64,000 bases of DNA, taken from positions 5,315,577 through 5,379,576 of the forward strand of contig OZ234499.1 in the NCBI GenBank assembly GCA_965153455.1, read 5' to 3'. Positions within the stretch are counted from its first letter, which is position 1, and every line of letters begins with the position of its first letter. Shown piece after piece: positions 1-13,800 of the stretch. Source of the stretch: Sphagnum compactum (lineage: Eukaryota > Bryophyta > Sphagnopsida > Sphagnales). The notes under the pieces were generated by a model, which was not told the origin of the DNA, did no database searches, and was given only the letters and a program-made list of their open reading frames with translations. Position numbers and translations under genes: made by a program.

Positions 1-68
1 TAAGTGATTGTCAACTTAACATAAAATGTTCATGTGGTAAGTAGGTGTAAGTCCTAAATGACTAGCAT

Positions 69-104
69 GGTGTTAGGGGACTCAACACTAGAGTCCCTAA
101 CACC
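69..104. repeat. Short perfect-stem hairpin with one bulge
   Basis: The arms at 69-83 and 91-104 are reverse complements (GGTGTTAGGG then ACTC) apart from one extra G in the left arm, around a 7-base loop. It could be a remnant of a transposon end or chance. No neighbouring gene explains it. Confidence 0.4.
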
Positions 105-667
105 GAGTGTGAATGCACCTTAAAGATGGCAGTTGAAGGAACCTACATGTTGTTTTTAGCTAGTGGGTTAGCTAATTGGATTTGCTCTCTTATTCAGGTA
201 TTCATTCTTATAAGTGTTTTGCTGGGCGTTAGAGGTAGTCATCTGCTGGTTCCACTTAGAGCATCTCCACTGGTGCTCAGTATGTCACTTTGGATAATAA
301 AATTAAATGTCTAAGTTTAGATTTTTTTTGGCAACCCCACCAATAAAACTGTAACTGGAACTTCATATATATGGGGACTACTAATAGCAAACCACATGGA
401 CCAATCATTATGATCGACCAATCAGACTGAGCTGCAGTTAGGTCCAATTTGTTACACTCTTGTACCGGCCACCGCAAGCTGCATGAATTTGGTGCGGAAA
501 AACCAATTTCCTGAGCTAAACCGACACATTTTGACTTTTTCGCAATAAATTTTACTGTCTGGAGTCACATACTGAGCACCGTTGAAGATACTCTTCTGGA
601 TATGCGAGTTCCACTGTCAATCACCGGTGGGGAACATTGGCCACACTGGTTATGCCCTCAAACACGG

Positions 668-1053
668 CAACAGTGAACCAGTGCACCATGAAGGATGGAT
701 GGTAAGCAGGAAACAGTTTTCTGTTCAGTTCGAGTTTCCCTAGCTACCCATGGTGGTTAGCTCGGTTGCCTCCTTTTTTTTTCTACCTATCTACTAATCA
801 TCACCCACAAGCAGGTTGTTAGTAGGTATAAAATAAAAGCAGCCCTTACCTATGTATAAACCATATACTTACCTAATAATTACCTTTTTTGTAAAAAAGA
901 CCTATCTTCCTGTATACAAGACCTATTTCTTACAGAATTGGTTATCAAGGTGAAACCAAATATTAACTCAGTTAAAGTTCATCCAGAACTGAGTAATAAC
1001 AGGCATCCAGTGGATGGATGGATGGTGTGCCTGTGGGTGCTTGTTCACTGTGG
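668..1053. repeat. MITE-like dispersed element, copy 1
   Basis: This stretch is clearly similar to 51821-52144 in the same orientation. Shared blocks include the start (CAGTGAACCAG), the AAACAGTTTTCTGTT block, TACAGAATTGGTTA followed by CAAGGTGAAACC, and CATCCAGTGGATGG. The ends are inverted relative to each other: CAACAGTGAACCAG at the left, and TTCACTGT preceded by GGGTGC at the right. Length is about 386 bp with no coding capacity. These traits fit a non-autonomous DNA transposon (MITE). The superfamily cannot be assigned because target duplications are not clear. Confidence 0.65.
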
Positions 1054-3477
1054 CTGGCACAGGTAACTAATGAGAACTGGTAAGTGTTACAATTGAGAGT
1101 GACCACCTATCACAAACCTATGGAGGACCTTACTAGTTTCCATCCAAATCATCCACCCCTACGCCTACTCAAAGACACCACAAATGAATGTAGGTTAGCC
1201 ATTGCTTTGCCTTGCCTTTTTTTCCTTTAAAAGACACAAAGTTCATTCAAGGACCCAAGGATAATTATTTTTTATAGGTGAACATTTATGAAAAAAAGAA
1301 AGAAAATGAAACCTTGTATGAAAATTATTTTTTATTGGTCAGAAAATGGAAAAATGTAGCTATGGTGACATAATCCAGCCAGCCAGGTTTTCCACCCATC
1401 CATCTTCATCATCATCATCATCCTTGTCTGGAGCTTATCTGGCCATTCAATCAAACCTTTGCCAAAATTGGCAGACTTCTCTGGCTGGAGGCGGTGCCCC
1501 CAAACTTAGCAGAAACCGAGTAAAGTGTAGCCAGCCAAACGCCCGCTGGACGCTTCAAAGTTGGTAAAATCCCACCACCTACATTACATACATAACAGCC
1601 GCCTTTCTGGACGTGCGCTAACAAAAGAAAATAAACTTCACTTGTTATAACATACCTTTGATATGAAAAAAACTATTTTTTTCAAAAAATGGAATGCCAA
1701 CAAAGCCTGCTTTGACAGACATTTTGGTTTTTCCAATCCAACAGAGCTGGTTCTGATGGACAATTTTAAATAAATAAATAAAAATAAAAATATTGTAATT
1801 ATTATTTTTAATTCTTTAATTAAATAAATAAGGAAAAACACCTGGCAAGGGAACAAGAGAAGGAAAAAGATCCAAGTCCAAACAAAAAAGACAACACTCA
1901 AAACGTAAACTGCACAATGGAGAGTCCCAAGAGGAGAAACCAAGTAACCTATGCCCTAAACCCATCACCAGTAGCAGGAAGCAAGTTGTGGAAGGAGAGG
2001 GGCAGAAATACGTGGCAAAACATTTTGGTTTTTGAAACGTAGAGTGATGAGTGTTTGGATTTTTGGAATAAAATCGAACAATTTTTATTTCATTATTCCT
2101 GTGATACGTGTGGTGGGTACCCACTGGATATCATGAACAAAAAAAGAAAAAGAAATTGGAGAAGTAAGTAAAGCCCTTGTCGTCTAGTCTACATTTTTAG
2201 CCTGCACTAAGGCAACAATGTGGTAGTTAGTTTTCATTTGCTCCCACATTTTGAGGATTGTTCAGCAGGTGTTGTTCCTACGTGAATCTACAAGTTCAGT
2301 TTTTAGGGAGTTCAAATTTGTTTTATAAAGAACTTCAATAGACGACATTTCCTATTTAAATTGTTGCTTGTTTGAATTCACCATTTGGTACTAGTTTTCT
2401 TCTTCTTTTTCTTTTCAATTTGGAGATTTTTTTTCATTTTTTTAGCAAAAGAAATTCGAATTTACTCTTTAGAAAAACCAAAACTTCCAAAAATTTCCTA
2501 ATGGTTTTTGTCGCCACCCCAACAAAAAAAAAAAAAACGCTGTAAGGATCGAGGCCATTACGGCGATGAGACCTGCTTATTTGGTTTTAATAAATAAGGG
2601 GCTTTTAAAGGCTTGGGTTCTTGACTTTTGAAGTTTTGACGAAGCAAATTCACAGGCAGCGTGCAAGCCAGGCCGAGAATGCTGCTGGCCTCAGCGCGCT
2701 GCCGCTGCTCTCCTCAACATCGCATCGCAACGCGCTCTCTTCTCTCTCTCTCTCTCTCTCTATTATGATGTTGCCTCTCCTCCTCCTTTACCCCTTCACT
2801 TTCTTTTCCTCCTCAGCATCGCAATTTCAAAGAATGCTATTGGCATCGTCACTTCCACCCTCAGTTGTTCACAAACATACACACGCGCACACACCCATCT
2901 CGTGGATTCATCGAATTTTGTTTGTACAGGTTTAGTTCAAGCAGGCAGCTTTGACGTGTGCAGGTTTGCTGCTTTTGCTGGAAGTTTTTTCTTCTGTAGC
3001 TTATTGTATACAGTTCAGTGACAAACAGGGGGATAATAAGAGACATTCTTCACTGGGCTTTTTGTTTTGGAGATGGTTCATTTGTTGATTTGCAGAGAAA
3101 TGAGGTTTTGTCACCAGAGCTTCTTTTTTGTGCAGGCATGAGTAGTGAGAGAGTGGGGTTTTGTTGATTGTGTGTGAAGGAAGGAAAATCGGTGACAAGT
3201 TTGGTTGTGAGAAACTTGAGGATTGGGGAAGGAGGAGGAAAGGGAGGGGGTGGGAGAGAGCTGGGGGGATTACAGAGTTTGCAGAAGCAGCTTCAGGAAC
3301 CCTAAGAATTCGGGGTTTTTCTGGCGGGGGTTTTGAGAATATTTGCAACGAGGGAGGAAGCAAGCAGTTTCGGAGGTTTGTGACTAGATTATTGCTGGCA
3401 TTTTCGAGTTGTCCTGCCTGAGAGTGCTGCTGCAGTGCGAGATTTGTGACGGAGGTGGTAAATAAAAGCTTTCCTGT

Positions 3478-4857
3478 ATGACTTTCTGTTGGAATTTCCT
3501 TCTTTGCGGCTGCTTTGGCTGCTGCCAGCAGAAGGAAGCCAAGAAAGTAGCCGCTCTTAGGACAGTGCAGGACACATCCTCGTACCAGGGGCCGCGGATC
3601 TTCACGCTCAAGGAACTGACTGCCGCCACCAAAGAGTTCAGTGCGGAGGAGCTGCTGGGGAGAGGGGCGTTCGGTAGCGTGTATAAGGGAACCCTTGGTG
3701 ATGGATCCGTGGTTGCGGTTAAACAGATCGCGCAGGATTCGCATCAAGACGAGCGCGAGTTTCTTGCCGAGGTTTCGATCATCAGCAGGATTCGGCATCG
3801 GAATCTGGTGCAGTTGCAAGGATGGTGCCACGAGAAGGGAAGTCTTCTTTTAGTGTACGATTACATGCCCAATGGTAGCCTCGACAAGCTTCTGGAAGGT
3901 GGTGGTGGCGCCGTGGCCAAGGATGTTCCTGCTACGGGTGGTGGTCTTCTTCCCTGGGACGTTCGACAAAAGATACTCAAGGGAGTAGCTGCCGCTCTCG
4001 CTTACCTTCATGACGATTGCCAGCAATGTGTGCTGCACAGAGATGTGAAGCCCAGCAATGTTCTTCTGGACGCTAAATTCAACCCTCATCTTGCGGATTT
4101 CGGGCTGGCGCGTCTGATAGACCATCGAACTGAGAATGTGCAAACCACCATTATCGCTGGAACAAGAGGTTATCTTGCACCGGAGCTAGTACAAGTAGGC
4201 AAAGTCTCAACCAAGTCTGATGTGTTTAGCTTCGGAGTTTTGGCCCTTGAGGTTGTTTGCGGGAGACGACCTCTAGATAGAAACTTACCTGATCAATATC
4301 ACATAGGACTCGTGGATTGTGCTTGGCGAGCTCACGAAAGCAATGACTTACTCAGTCTTGTGGATCCCAGGCTCGGCAATGCATACGACGCCAACAAGCT
4401 GACCAACATCATGAAAATCGGCTTGTTCTGTTGCCACCCGGATCCAGAAGCAAGACCACCCATGAGCTTTGTTCGCCAGTACTTCATTTCAGAGGTTCCT
4501 CTTCCACCTCTCCCTTCATCAAAACCTCTTGTCACTTACTCCTTGGGACCCAAATCTCCTAGCAAACCAGCAGCAGCACAACAACAAGCTTTAGCAGCTC
4601 CTGAGCCAAAGCTTGCAATAGAAGGGCCTCCTGCTGGCAAAGCCCTAGCCATTGAAGGCCCTCCTGAGCCTCCTGAAGCCATTGCAAATGAGGTCCAGAC
4701 TCCTCACATGGTGCACGAATCATTGGCTACAGAAGCTCCTCCTCCAACCACAGAGACTTCTGGATCTAGTTCTAACCACATCAATCGCTCTCATGGAAAT
4801 TCACAGGATTCTTCTTTGCAATCCTCACAGAAATTTTTGCAATCCTCCTCTGCCTGA
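3478..4857 (+). CDS. Receptor-like cytoplasmic protein kinase (lectin-RLK-type kinase domain)
   Basis: A single open exon of 459 residues. The kinase domain spans about residues 55-335 with all landmarks: glycine loop GRGAFGSV (61-68), ATP-anchoring Lys82, helix-C Glu98, catalytic HRDVKPSN (Asp189), DFG (207-209), and GTRGYLAPE (APE 234-236). HRD (Arg before Asp) marks an RD kinase, so it should be active. The sequence around FTLKELTAATKEFS and RHRNLVQLQGWCHEK is typical of the intracellular part of L-type lectin receptor kinases. There is no signal peptide, lectin domain or clear transmembrane helix. Instead the first 17 residues are rich in Cys (C4, C10, C12, C15, C16) and aromatic residues, suggesting lipid anchoring by S-acylation. 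The tail (340-459) is Pro/Ala/Ser/Gln-rich and holds two near-repeats of AIEGPP. ATG 3478 opens the frame just upstream of this Cys cluster. An upstream exon coding an ectodomain cannot be excluded. The exact substrate and pathway are unknown. Confidence 0.93.
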   Translation: MTFCWNFLLCGCFGCCQQKEAKKVAALRTVQDTSSYQGPRIFTLKELTAATKEFSAEELLGRGAFGSVYKGTLGDGSVVAVKQIAQDSHQDEREFLAEVSIISRIRHRNLVQLQGWCHEKGSLLLVYDYMPNGSLDKLLEGGGGAVAKDVPATGGGLLPWDVRQKILKGVAAALAYLHDDCQQCVLHRDVKPSNVLLDAKFNPHLADFGLARLIDHRTENVQTTIIAGTRGYLAPELVQVGKVSTKSDVFSFGVLALEVVCGRRPLDRNLPDQYHIGLVDCAWRAHESNDLLSLVDPRLGNAYDANKLTNIMKIGLFCCHPDPEARPPMSFVRQYFISEVPLPPLPSSKPLVTYSLGPKSPSKPAAAQQQALAAPEPKLAIEGPPAGKALAIEGPPEPPEAIANEVQTPHMVHESLATEAPPPTTETSGSSSNHINRSHGNSQDSSLQSSQKFLQSSSA

Positions 4858-7800
4858 CCTTGACATCTGCAGTGCCAATTCCTCACCAAAACTCGAGAAT
4901 TTTTCCCGAGAATTTTTCCGACTTGAATATTGTGATGACCCAAGATGACAGTACTGATCATTGAGAAAAAGTAGGGTTAGCAAGGCAGGTTTGCTGCCTC
5001 AAAGTTATTACATAGCAGCTCCAAATATAATGGATCATAGGTAGCTCAAACTGGAAATTGTAAGTAGTGATCAATGCTGAGGGTATTATGTATAGAAGTT
5101 ATGAATTGATTCTTGTTGGTAACAGCACATCTGATTTTTTGGGTGCCTACCAAAGGGATCCTTGAAATTTATAGTGCTACTTTTTGTAATACATATGTCT
5201 ATTCTTTATGTCTTGTGTGAGTTTATGTCCCACCTCACAGTCCATGAACATTTTTGAGCTGTTTTGTTATATGATTGAACATGCAGCATTTTGAGCTTGA
5301 AACATGAACCAACAGCTTCCTTTTCATCTAGGAACTGTAGGGTACTCTTGGCAAAACAGGCAAATGTGCCCTATGCTTCAAGCACACATTCAAGGTTTGA
5401 AACATCTGCAGCTAAGTTGGTGCTTCTGTTATTGCTGATCACCAAAACTGATGGTTGGGACTTCACAGTAGTGATGGCTTCATAATTTGTAATCTTGTAA
5501 TGGAACTTCAATGAACCTTGGTTGAAAAGTGCAAGGTTGATGGAAATTGCCAGTCTATCATAATCAAAACTCTTCCCACCCTTGAAAAAGGCATAGGAAA
5601 CATGACACATTGTTTCTTGAAACATCACTATTTCAAGATAATGCCATGTTCCTCACCAAAGATGAACAAAATTGTGCATGAAAAGTCTAGTTGGACATTG
5701 CAATCTTCTTGAGCTAAACCCTAAACCCTAATTAACAAGGCTTGGTAAAACAAACATGCCAATCAAAGTAAAAAAATATGGGTTATCAAAAGGTGGAACC
5801 CAAGGTGGATCACACATGTTGTGAAGTCAACTTTTTCATTCTTGTAACCACAATAAAAAGTATGTTCTTGCAACAACTATAGCAAGGATTTCAAAATGAT
5901 GTGTACATTTGGAGAATAGATAAATGATGTTACAATATAATTGGATTTAGATGTATCTCTAAATCAAGTGATAATGGAAAATTTGTTGGATAATCTCGTG
6001 TCAATTCTAGGTAGACAAAAAAAATCATGTTGCAACATGTTCAAAAATGGTACATGTTTCCTTGGATTTAAATTTTCAATGCAATTTGAGTGGTCATGGA
6101 TGATGATTTAAATGTTTCAAATATTCGTCAAGTAATGATGGTCATTGACAATGTAACAAGGACTCCACTTGGTCAAACAATACCTTTGAAAAATGATACA
6201 TGGTTTTGTGACAATTGCAACACAAAAGAAATTACATGTTCAAAGTTTCAAGGTCTTCCATTATGTACCTATCACGTGTTTTGAAAACATTATTGTAATG
6301 TAATGTTCAACTTGTGTACAAAACATGACTACTTTCAACAATGTTTAATCATTCAAACATGGTTGCTTCCAATATGCTTCTCCTTTTGACTTCATAACTT
6401 TAATTAAATGATAAATTTAAACACTTGGAAAAGATTATTCATGTTTTGATATTGTCACTTGGACATGTTTGGAAAATGTTCCATTCAATGTGACACGGTT
6501 TTGAAAAATATATATAAACTACAATTTTATTTTTTTTAGCAGGTTCAAATCTCTATATAGACATGTTTAAGGAGTGGAATGTTTACTTTTACAAACATGG
6601 TTGCTTCCGATGTTATTCTTGTTTTGACTTTGTAAGTTTTAAAAAATACATCTTGGGAAGAAGCTTGATGTTTTTAATTCTTATGATATATTTTTGTACT
6701 TGTCATTATTTATAATTTTAAAAAATAGAATTCCAACTCTTTATTTGAAATTTTTTTGGCATGTTTCACATACATGCACATGTCACAACTTTTGATAATT
6801 GTTTTCAATGCAATGTTTTGCCATAAAGTGAAGCTTAATTGAACACCTAAAAACGAATCACCATGTTCAAGATTGTGGTGCTTATTTAGGTTATGGATAA
6901 TGCTAAAGGATGCATACAAAGAAATGCAATGATTTTCAATTAACAATGCAAGTTTTGTATTCAACTCTTGATTTTCTATTTCCTAAAACGTGTAATTGTA
7001 ATTTTAAAGTTCAAAAGCAAGAACATTTACCCTCTTTTAGCAATAAATGAAAAATCCCCCTTAGTTATAACATGATATTGAAAAGTTGAAAATGACTAAT
7101 CACATTCATCAATATTTTATGCTCATGATCATGATATCAAATATTGGTCATGTTGACATCAAAGAATGTTCTATAAACCATGAAATCTTCAAACCATCTA
7201 GAATTCATTAGTTATGATAATTTACATGAACATAAATGCGTGATGTAAACATTGGGATTAAAATGAAAAAGTTTGGCAAAATGTTGTCATAAAAATTCAT
7301 ATTATTATGCCGTCATGTTGTCATTTATGATTTGAAATATTTTAATGTTTGTTCAAGGTATCATATGAATTACTTCATACAACATTTGGTCAACCTTTTT
7401 GATGAATTTTCTATTTACATAATTATTAGTTATTTAATACACGATTCCTTTGGCCTTATGGTTCATACAACTTGTACACAAGCATGAAAAATCATGCAAT
7501 CTCTCTCCCTCATTTGCCATTGAGTAGAACTCCATGTTAATCTAGTTTTTTTGCAACAAAAAAACTTTTAGTATGTGTGAAATTAATTTAATGTAAACTA
7601 CTTGTAGGCTAACTACATGAAGTGGTGGGATCTTGTCAATGTACTCGGAGAGTGAAGTGATGTACCACTCTAACAAAGTAATACAATCATTTAATGATTA
7701 ACATCAAATATTGGTGTTTATAATTTGTCATCTTGTTGAATACTTTTTTATTCATTTGCACTAGTGTAGGTGGTTATCAAAAAGAACATTGGATACTAGC

Positions 7801-10800
7801 CACTTTTCAAGTTGGTTTTCTCACTAAAAACTAACAAACATCATATCATGTGATACTTGGACCAATAATCTTCCCATTGGTTTTCACTCAAGTGATTATT
7901 TTGGCTTTTGAAAATTGGTTCCATGAAATAAAATTTTCAAAAAGTTGGTACTAGATTGGGTAAAAGTGTTTATTCGAGTCCAAATCTTGGGTAAGGGATC
8001 TATGCGTCTAAATAGTTAGAGTCTAATGTTTAAATTGTTTGGTAAGGTTTATATTTAAGTTTTCTTCATTAGGGTTTCCAAGGCTTAGAATTTAAAGTTT
8101 ATGTTGGTAGCTAGGGTTTGCAATGCAAAGGCATACTAACAACACCTAATAGCCTTCCAATGACTATCGTGCCAAACTACTACTTCCAAAAGAATAAAAG
8201 GACCCAAGTGAGAACTTGGCCCCAATTTTGTTCAAGTTATTTGTGATTTTTTTATTCACTCAAACTTCCTTGTCTTTTTATTTTAATTATCACATTTTTG
8301 TTTATTTTTAATTTTGGTGTTGCTTGCATTTATTTTTCTTTGCTTCATGTTTATAAGTTCATCATGAGTCTCTTTCGCTCTTACATCATTTGTTCCTTCA
8401 CTCTTGCTCCTTGTTCTTACTCTTGTTTTTTCGCTCATGATTCCTACTTTTTTTTCCTTCACTTTTTTTTTTGGTTCTTCATTCTTCATTTTTTGTTCAT
8501 GATCTTGACTCCTTTGTTCTTCACTTTTGGCTTCTACTTTTTATTATTATTTCCCTCTTAGGTACATTATGAGAAAAATAAACATTTTACAATTTGGCTT
8601 ACAACTAGATTTTTGAGTTATACCAAACACTTGTAAACTTTGGTTTTTTTTTATTGTGTGAATGCAATTGAACAAATTAAATTAGTCACATTATATTCAA
8701 CTAGTTGTATATGGAAGTTTTATGTTTATTGAAAACATTGTTAATTTTGTGCAACTAGTTGCAACTACATTATAACTAGGGTTCCACATAGGTTTCCACA
8801 CAAAATACTCACAAATTAACATAGTGTGACATGGCTTTTCATTCATCCATCAATGAACAAAATCTATTGATGTCCATTGCAACTAACTTGCAACTAATCT
8901 ATTACCAAATTACTTTTTGTGACTAATGGATTTTGCCAATGGTACCATATATGTTATATCTCGAATTAAATTAACGTAGTTTTAAATGCAACTTATCAAT
9001 TTGTTGATATAACTATTTTGCAATTAATGTCCATTTATGGATGGCATTATTTTGACCTATTGGAATTGACAATAATAATTGGAATTGTCAAACACATTTA
9101 TAAATCCATTACACAAACATCTTGTTCCGATTACATAGTTGTATGTATTAATGTTCAATATTAAAAAATACAATATTAACATAAAACATTTTTGGTCATC
9201 CGTGGTCTTTTCCAACGGTATGTATGTATTGTTTTTACATCTCCAATGTTAAGTTAAAACTTATTAAAATTATTGTCGTTAAATATCATATTTAACATCT
9301 ATTGTTATATAATGTTAAGGAATTCACCTTGTTTCTATTCAAAATTTGGATATATTTTGTTAGCTACCAAATGTGGAATGATGTTTACACATCAATGTAA
9401 AAATAGCAATTCAAAAAAAAATTCATGTCCATATTGTAAATCTAAATAGGAGTTTTTTGTAACTATATGCAAGTAACATACAATGTTATGTCATTAACTT
9501 ATCATTGAAATGCAATATAAACAACACATCATGACCACATCATATTTGTCCACTTCCCATCACTCTTGTTGGTTTAACATTTGTAACCTTTGGTTGTCCC
9601 TATTTGAATGTCCATATTATGAAAATTGAATAGGTGTATCCTACAACTACATTTCAACTAATAGGCAATGTGTACACAATATCATGCACGTTTTAACTTC
9701 TCACCAAAATCTAACACAAACAACATATCATAACCATACAATGATTAAACTCTAAGCTTTACATTTACACACAATTATTTAAATTCAAAATAAGGTGTTA
9801 TAAGCAAAATTAGAATACATTGGTTTTGAGTTTCTTCACATATAAATGTAAATTTACCTTCACTTTCATTATATTAACATAAAATTTTATTGAAGTTGAA
9901 TGGCTTGGGACGACCTACATTATCAAAGTTCATGATCACTAATACATTTTAGTTGTATAAACACCAACAACCTAGCAACATAATATTCTTATGCATAAGA
10001 ACAATGGACAATATTGTAAATGCACAAAACAACATGGGTGTTGAGCAAATATTTCTATTCACTACACTCCAACATTATAAGCTTTTATAATTTCACACAA
10101 TCATAAAAAATAAGACTTTGCATGTGTCAATAAATATTTTAAAAACAAGCAAAATTCTACTAAAAAAATGAACAACAAATAATCACATGTGTTTTCATTC
10201 CATGTTATTTAAATGAAAATGCAATTTATTTTTTAACTTCAATGTTTCATTCTTTGAACTAAAAGTTAAAAAAAAAAGGTTATGTACATGTATTTTAGTT
10301 ACTTCACATGAAGCCAATAAGCTTAAATTTAAAAAGAACCTTCTCCTTGTTCAACCTTTAAAAAATATTAAACGCAAATGCATGATAATTGTAGATGTAA
10401 GTCCTAGGATTTACTAAGATACAACCATGTATCACATAACTTTGCATATATTGTGAAAAATTCAAAATTGTGTGCGTAGTTGAAACCTAATTGAAACTTA
10501 GTTACATTAAATAGTTGAACCATAGTTACATATTAGAGGCATCATAGTTGCTTATGACAACTTTCATGCAACTTGCAAATAAAGTCAAATGATGTTGACC
10601 AATACCATATAGTATGCATGTATTTCAATTGTAAAGGAATAACATTTGTAACTACTTTGCAATTACAATGGAAATTATCCAATTTCAAATGTGGCATTAT
10701 ATATATATAATCATTGTTTTCTATGAATAAGTTATAATGTAGTTGTACATTAGTTGCAAAAGACATCTAATTGCATGGTAATCGGGTTTTACTATAGTGG

Positions 10801-13800
10801 ACACAATTTCTCATAATGATTATCCTATTAGTTCTTCAAATTGCCAATTTGGTGTTATTTTAGAATGTTATCTCTAGGGTTCAAGGTGCTTGAAACCAAG
10901 ATAGTGGTGGTGATTGGCAAAGTATTAAGCTTCAATTAATGTCACAAACCAAATGTGGCATTACCCACATTTTTGTGTTGCCATGGATATAAAAAAAGGT
11001 TGGGTGAATCAATTGGACTAGTAGACAACAAATGGGAATCTTCAATTGTTTGAGAAACAAATGGAGTGTTTTACACATCCAAGTTTTGGTTGCGGATGGT
11101 GTTCTTTTAGACAACCTAGCAATAACATTTGCATTAATTGTTTTAACATATGTGGGATGTTTGGAATGTTAGGTTGGATTGTCCTTATCATCATAATTGT
11201 CAAACAATTCAACAATGAAAGGGTTTTGGTTTTTGCATGTTGCAATGCCAAGTTTCCTTCCTTTCATCATCCAAGGTGTCCCTACTTGCATTAATTCCTC
11301 CCCACAAACATGTGACCCACAATCAATATTTGATCAGTTTTATTATTGATAGTTTAGTGGCCTTCACAACCTTGTACCAATATTCCCATTTTTGCACCAT
11401 CTTGAAAATTTGAAATTAAAACTAGATTTAATTAAATTGATTTTAATTAGATGAAAATGTAAGCCTTTGTGACATCATGTCACAAAAATATTCCAAGTGC
11501 CAATATTAAAACACCAAAAAATGATGAACGCTAAGGTTTATGGTTCAAATTCAAAATGAAAAAGGTAAAAACTAAATCTATCTTTACATATCAAGTTGTT
11601 AAAGGCACATGAGTCATCATGACCCTTGATTTTTATTGATTTACCCTCAATTTTAAAATAATCAAAATAATTATGTTAACCATTATCAAATGGTGAAAAT
11701 CTTCCTTGGGGATCTTCAAAACTTTAAAGAAATTATCCATTTGAAATGGGGCCAAAAATGGGGCTAATCAAGGCCTTGAACAATTCTTTTCAACCCAAAA
11801 AAACAACTCTTGAAGCTATTTGACATTACCCTAGTGTCACCCCATTGTCTTGGTGTGGGCCTAACATCAAGGTCAATGTCCTAACCTCTCGTTGTCCTCC
11901 CCAACATTTTTTGAAGTAAACTTAATATTAGCCTAACTATTTGGCATACTTGGGCATTACCCTAATGTGGCCCCATGGTTAGCTCAACTAATTGTTCAAT
12001 GTTAACTTAGATTTTTGACATTACCTTGGCCCCAAAAATGGGCCCAATGTTAACCCAAATCTTCAACATTACTTCGACATTTCCTTGACATTACCCCAAT
12101 GTGAACCCAACATTCCTTGCTAGGCTTGGCCATCCCCAATCAATGTACCTTTAAAATCAACTTCAAGTTTCAACACATGTTTGTCAAATAATTAATTGAA
12201 ATTGAAATTTTCATGTTGAAAAATAAGATATTCCAAATTTCAATAGAATTTTAAATTTTTTTCACAAAACAATTCTTTGAAATTTATTATTATTATTATT
12301 TTAAATGATTAATTCCCATGGATGATGGAGTTGTAAATATAAAAAATTAAAGGGACAAAACATGTGAAGTGCTAAGCGAAAAACTAGTTTGAAATAATAT
12401 GAAAGAAATTCAATGTTTTTCAATGATCCCTCATAATTTGAAGCTTCAGTGAAGAGTAAGTAGTTATATGCCTAAAATTTAAAAACACACCATTTGAATT
12501 TAGAATTATACATTTGGCATCATAGTTAGGGCATGAAAATAGACTACCAAACTTTTTTTTTAAATCCTTCCATTGTCAATAATGAAGTCTTGGATAGTTG
12601 AGGAATTGGTGGGTCATGAAGCTATAGTTAAGCTTTGTTATAAGATATGGTAATTTTTCAATCCCATGAAGAACATTTGTGATTCAATTTGTGATTTTAA
12701 AATTTTTTTCACAAAAGAGCCTTTTAGATTTAGAAAGTTTGATTTGATGTTAGAATGTAATCACAAAATACTTAGTGTATCAATTCATTCTTGCATGGTT
12801 TGGAAACAAAATAGTAAAGACATTTCCACAACTAACTGTTAATGAAGTGCTTAGTATTGAAGTTGTGAACCTTTTTAATTATAAGCATGAGATGGCCATT
12901 GTGGGATAATTACATCACCTACCCAATGTTAGTATTGCATGGTTGAATTCAGAAAGAAAAACTAAAGAATGTGGCTTTGTGGGTTTTGGACCTTGAACTA
13001 AAAAACCTTGTCAATTGCAATAGAAGTCTTTTACTTAAACAAACACACATAAACTAAACTAGTTATTTTAAACTTATAAATTATGATTCAGAATCCATAT
13101 GAAATTATGAACATAAAAAAAATTACAACTAGTTACCTAATTCTAAAAATGAAAGAAATTGGAACCCTATTGAGTTCATGGAAAAATTATCAAGTGTAAG
13201 ACTTGAGCCCAAGTGTTCCCAACTTCCAAGAACTATATATAAAGCTAATGATCACAATTTGCAACTACCAATGCCCACCAAATGTCTTAACTTTCCATGT
13301 GACCTAATGGCATTCAAGATGAACAATTTATAAATATTTTCTTTATGAATGAAATACTTAACCAAGGTCTAAATTATGTCATATTTTTGGTCTTTGTGTG
13401 TGATGTTGCGTTGTGTGCGAGGTTCTACCACCATTTTTGCATTGCCAAGAGTTTATCACAATTTTGAAAAACAAAAAGGCATTTATAAATAAAATCCAAG
13501 AAAGGGCCATATGTAATGGATAGGAAATTGTATCTTTCCATTCTTGAATGTTTTTAGCAAACACCTTTTTATTTCCATGCATTGCAACAAGCTCCTTGGT
13601 AATGTAAAAAGGATGGTATAATCCAACCCACACAAACTGACATCACGTATAAAAACCAACATCATGACATAGTTTAGAACTTAATTAAGTACGTTATTCA
13701 TAATGAAAACATTTATATGTTCATGTTAAAAAAATGAATATGAAATCATAAACACCTGAACTTTCCATGTAACCTAATGTAGGGTGTACATTTACACAAC

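Larger units (their letters stand above)
1..3477. other. Non-coding region upstream of the kinase gene
   Basis: No open frame here resembles a protein. The stretch holds a small hairpin (69-104), one copy of a dispersed inverted-repeat element (668-1053), a CT microsatellite near 2731-2762 and a short CA-rich run near 2876-2896. The last few hundred bases are G-rich and probably contain the promoter and 5' leader of the kinase gene starting at 3478. A 276-residue minus-strand open frame (3001-3831) overlaps the kinase start, is of low complexity, and looks like a shadow. Confidence 0.6.

Noticed and set aside
3001-3831. 276-codon open frame on the minus strand over the kinase start
   Set aside because: It overlaps a certain gene, is Pro/Leu/Ser-rich low complexity, and matches no known family.
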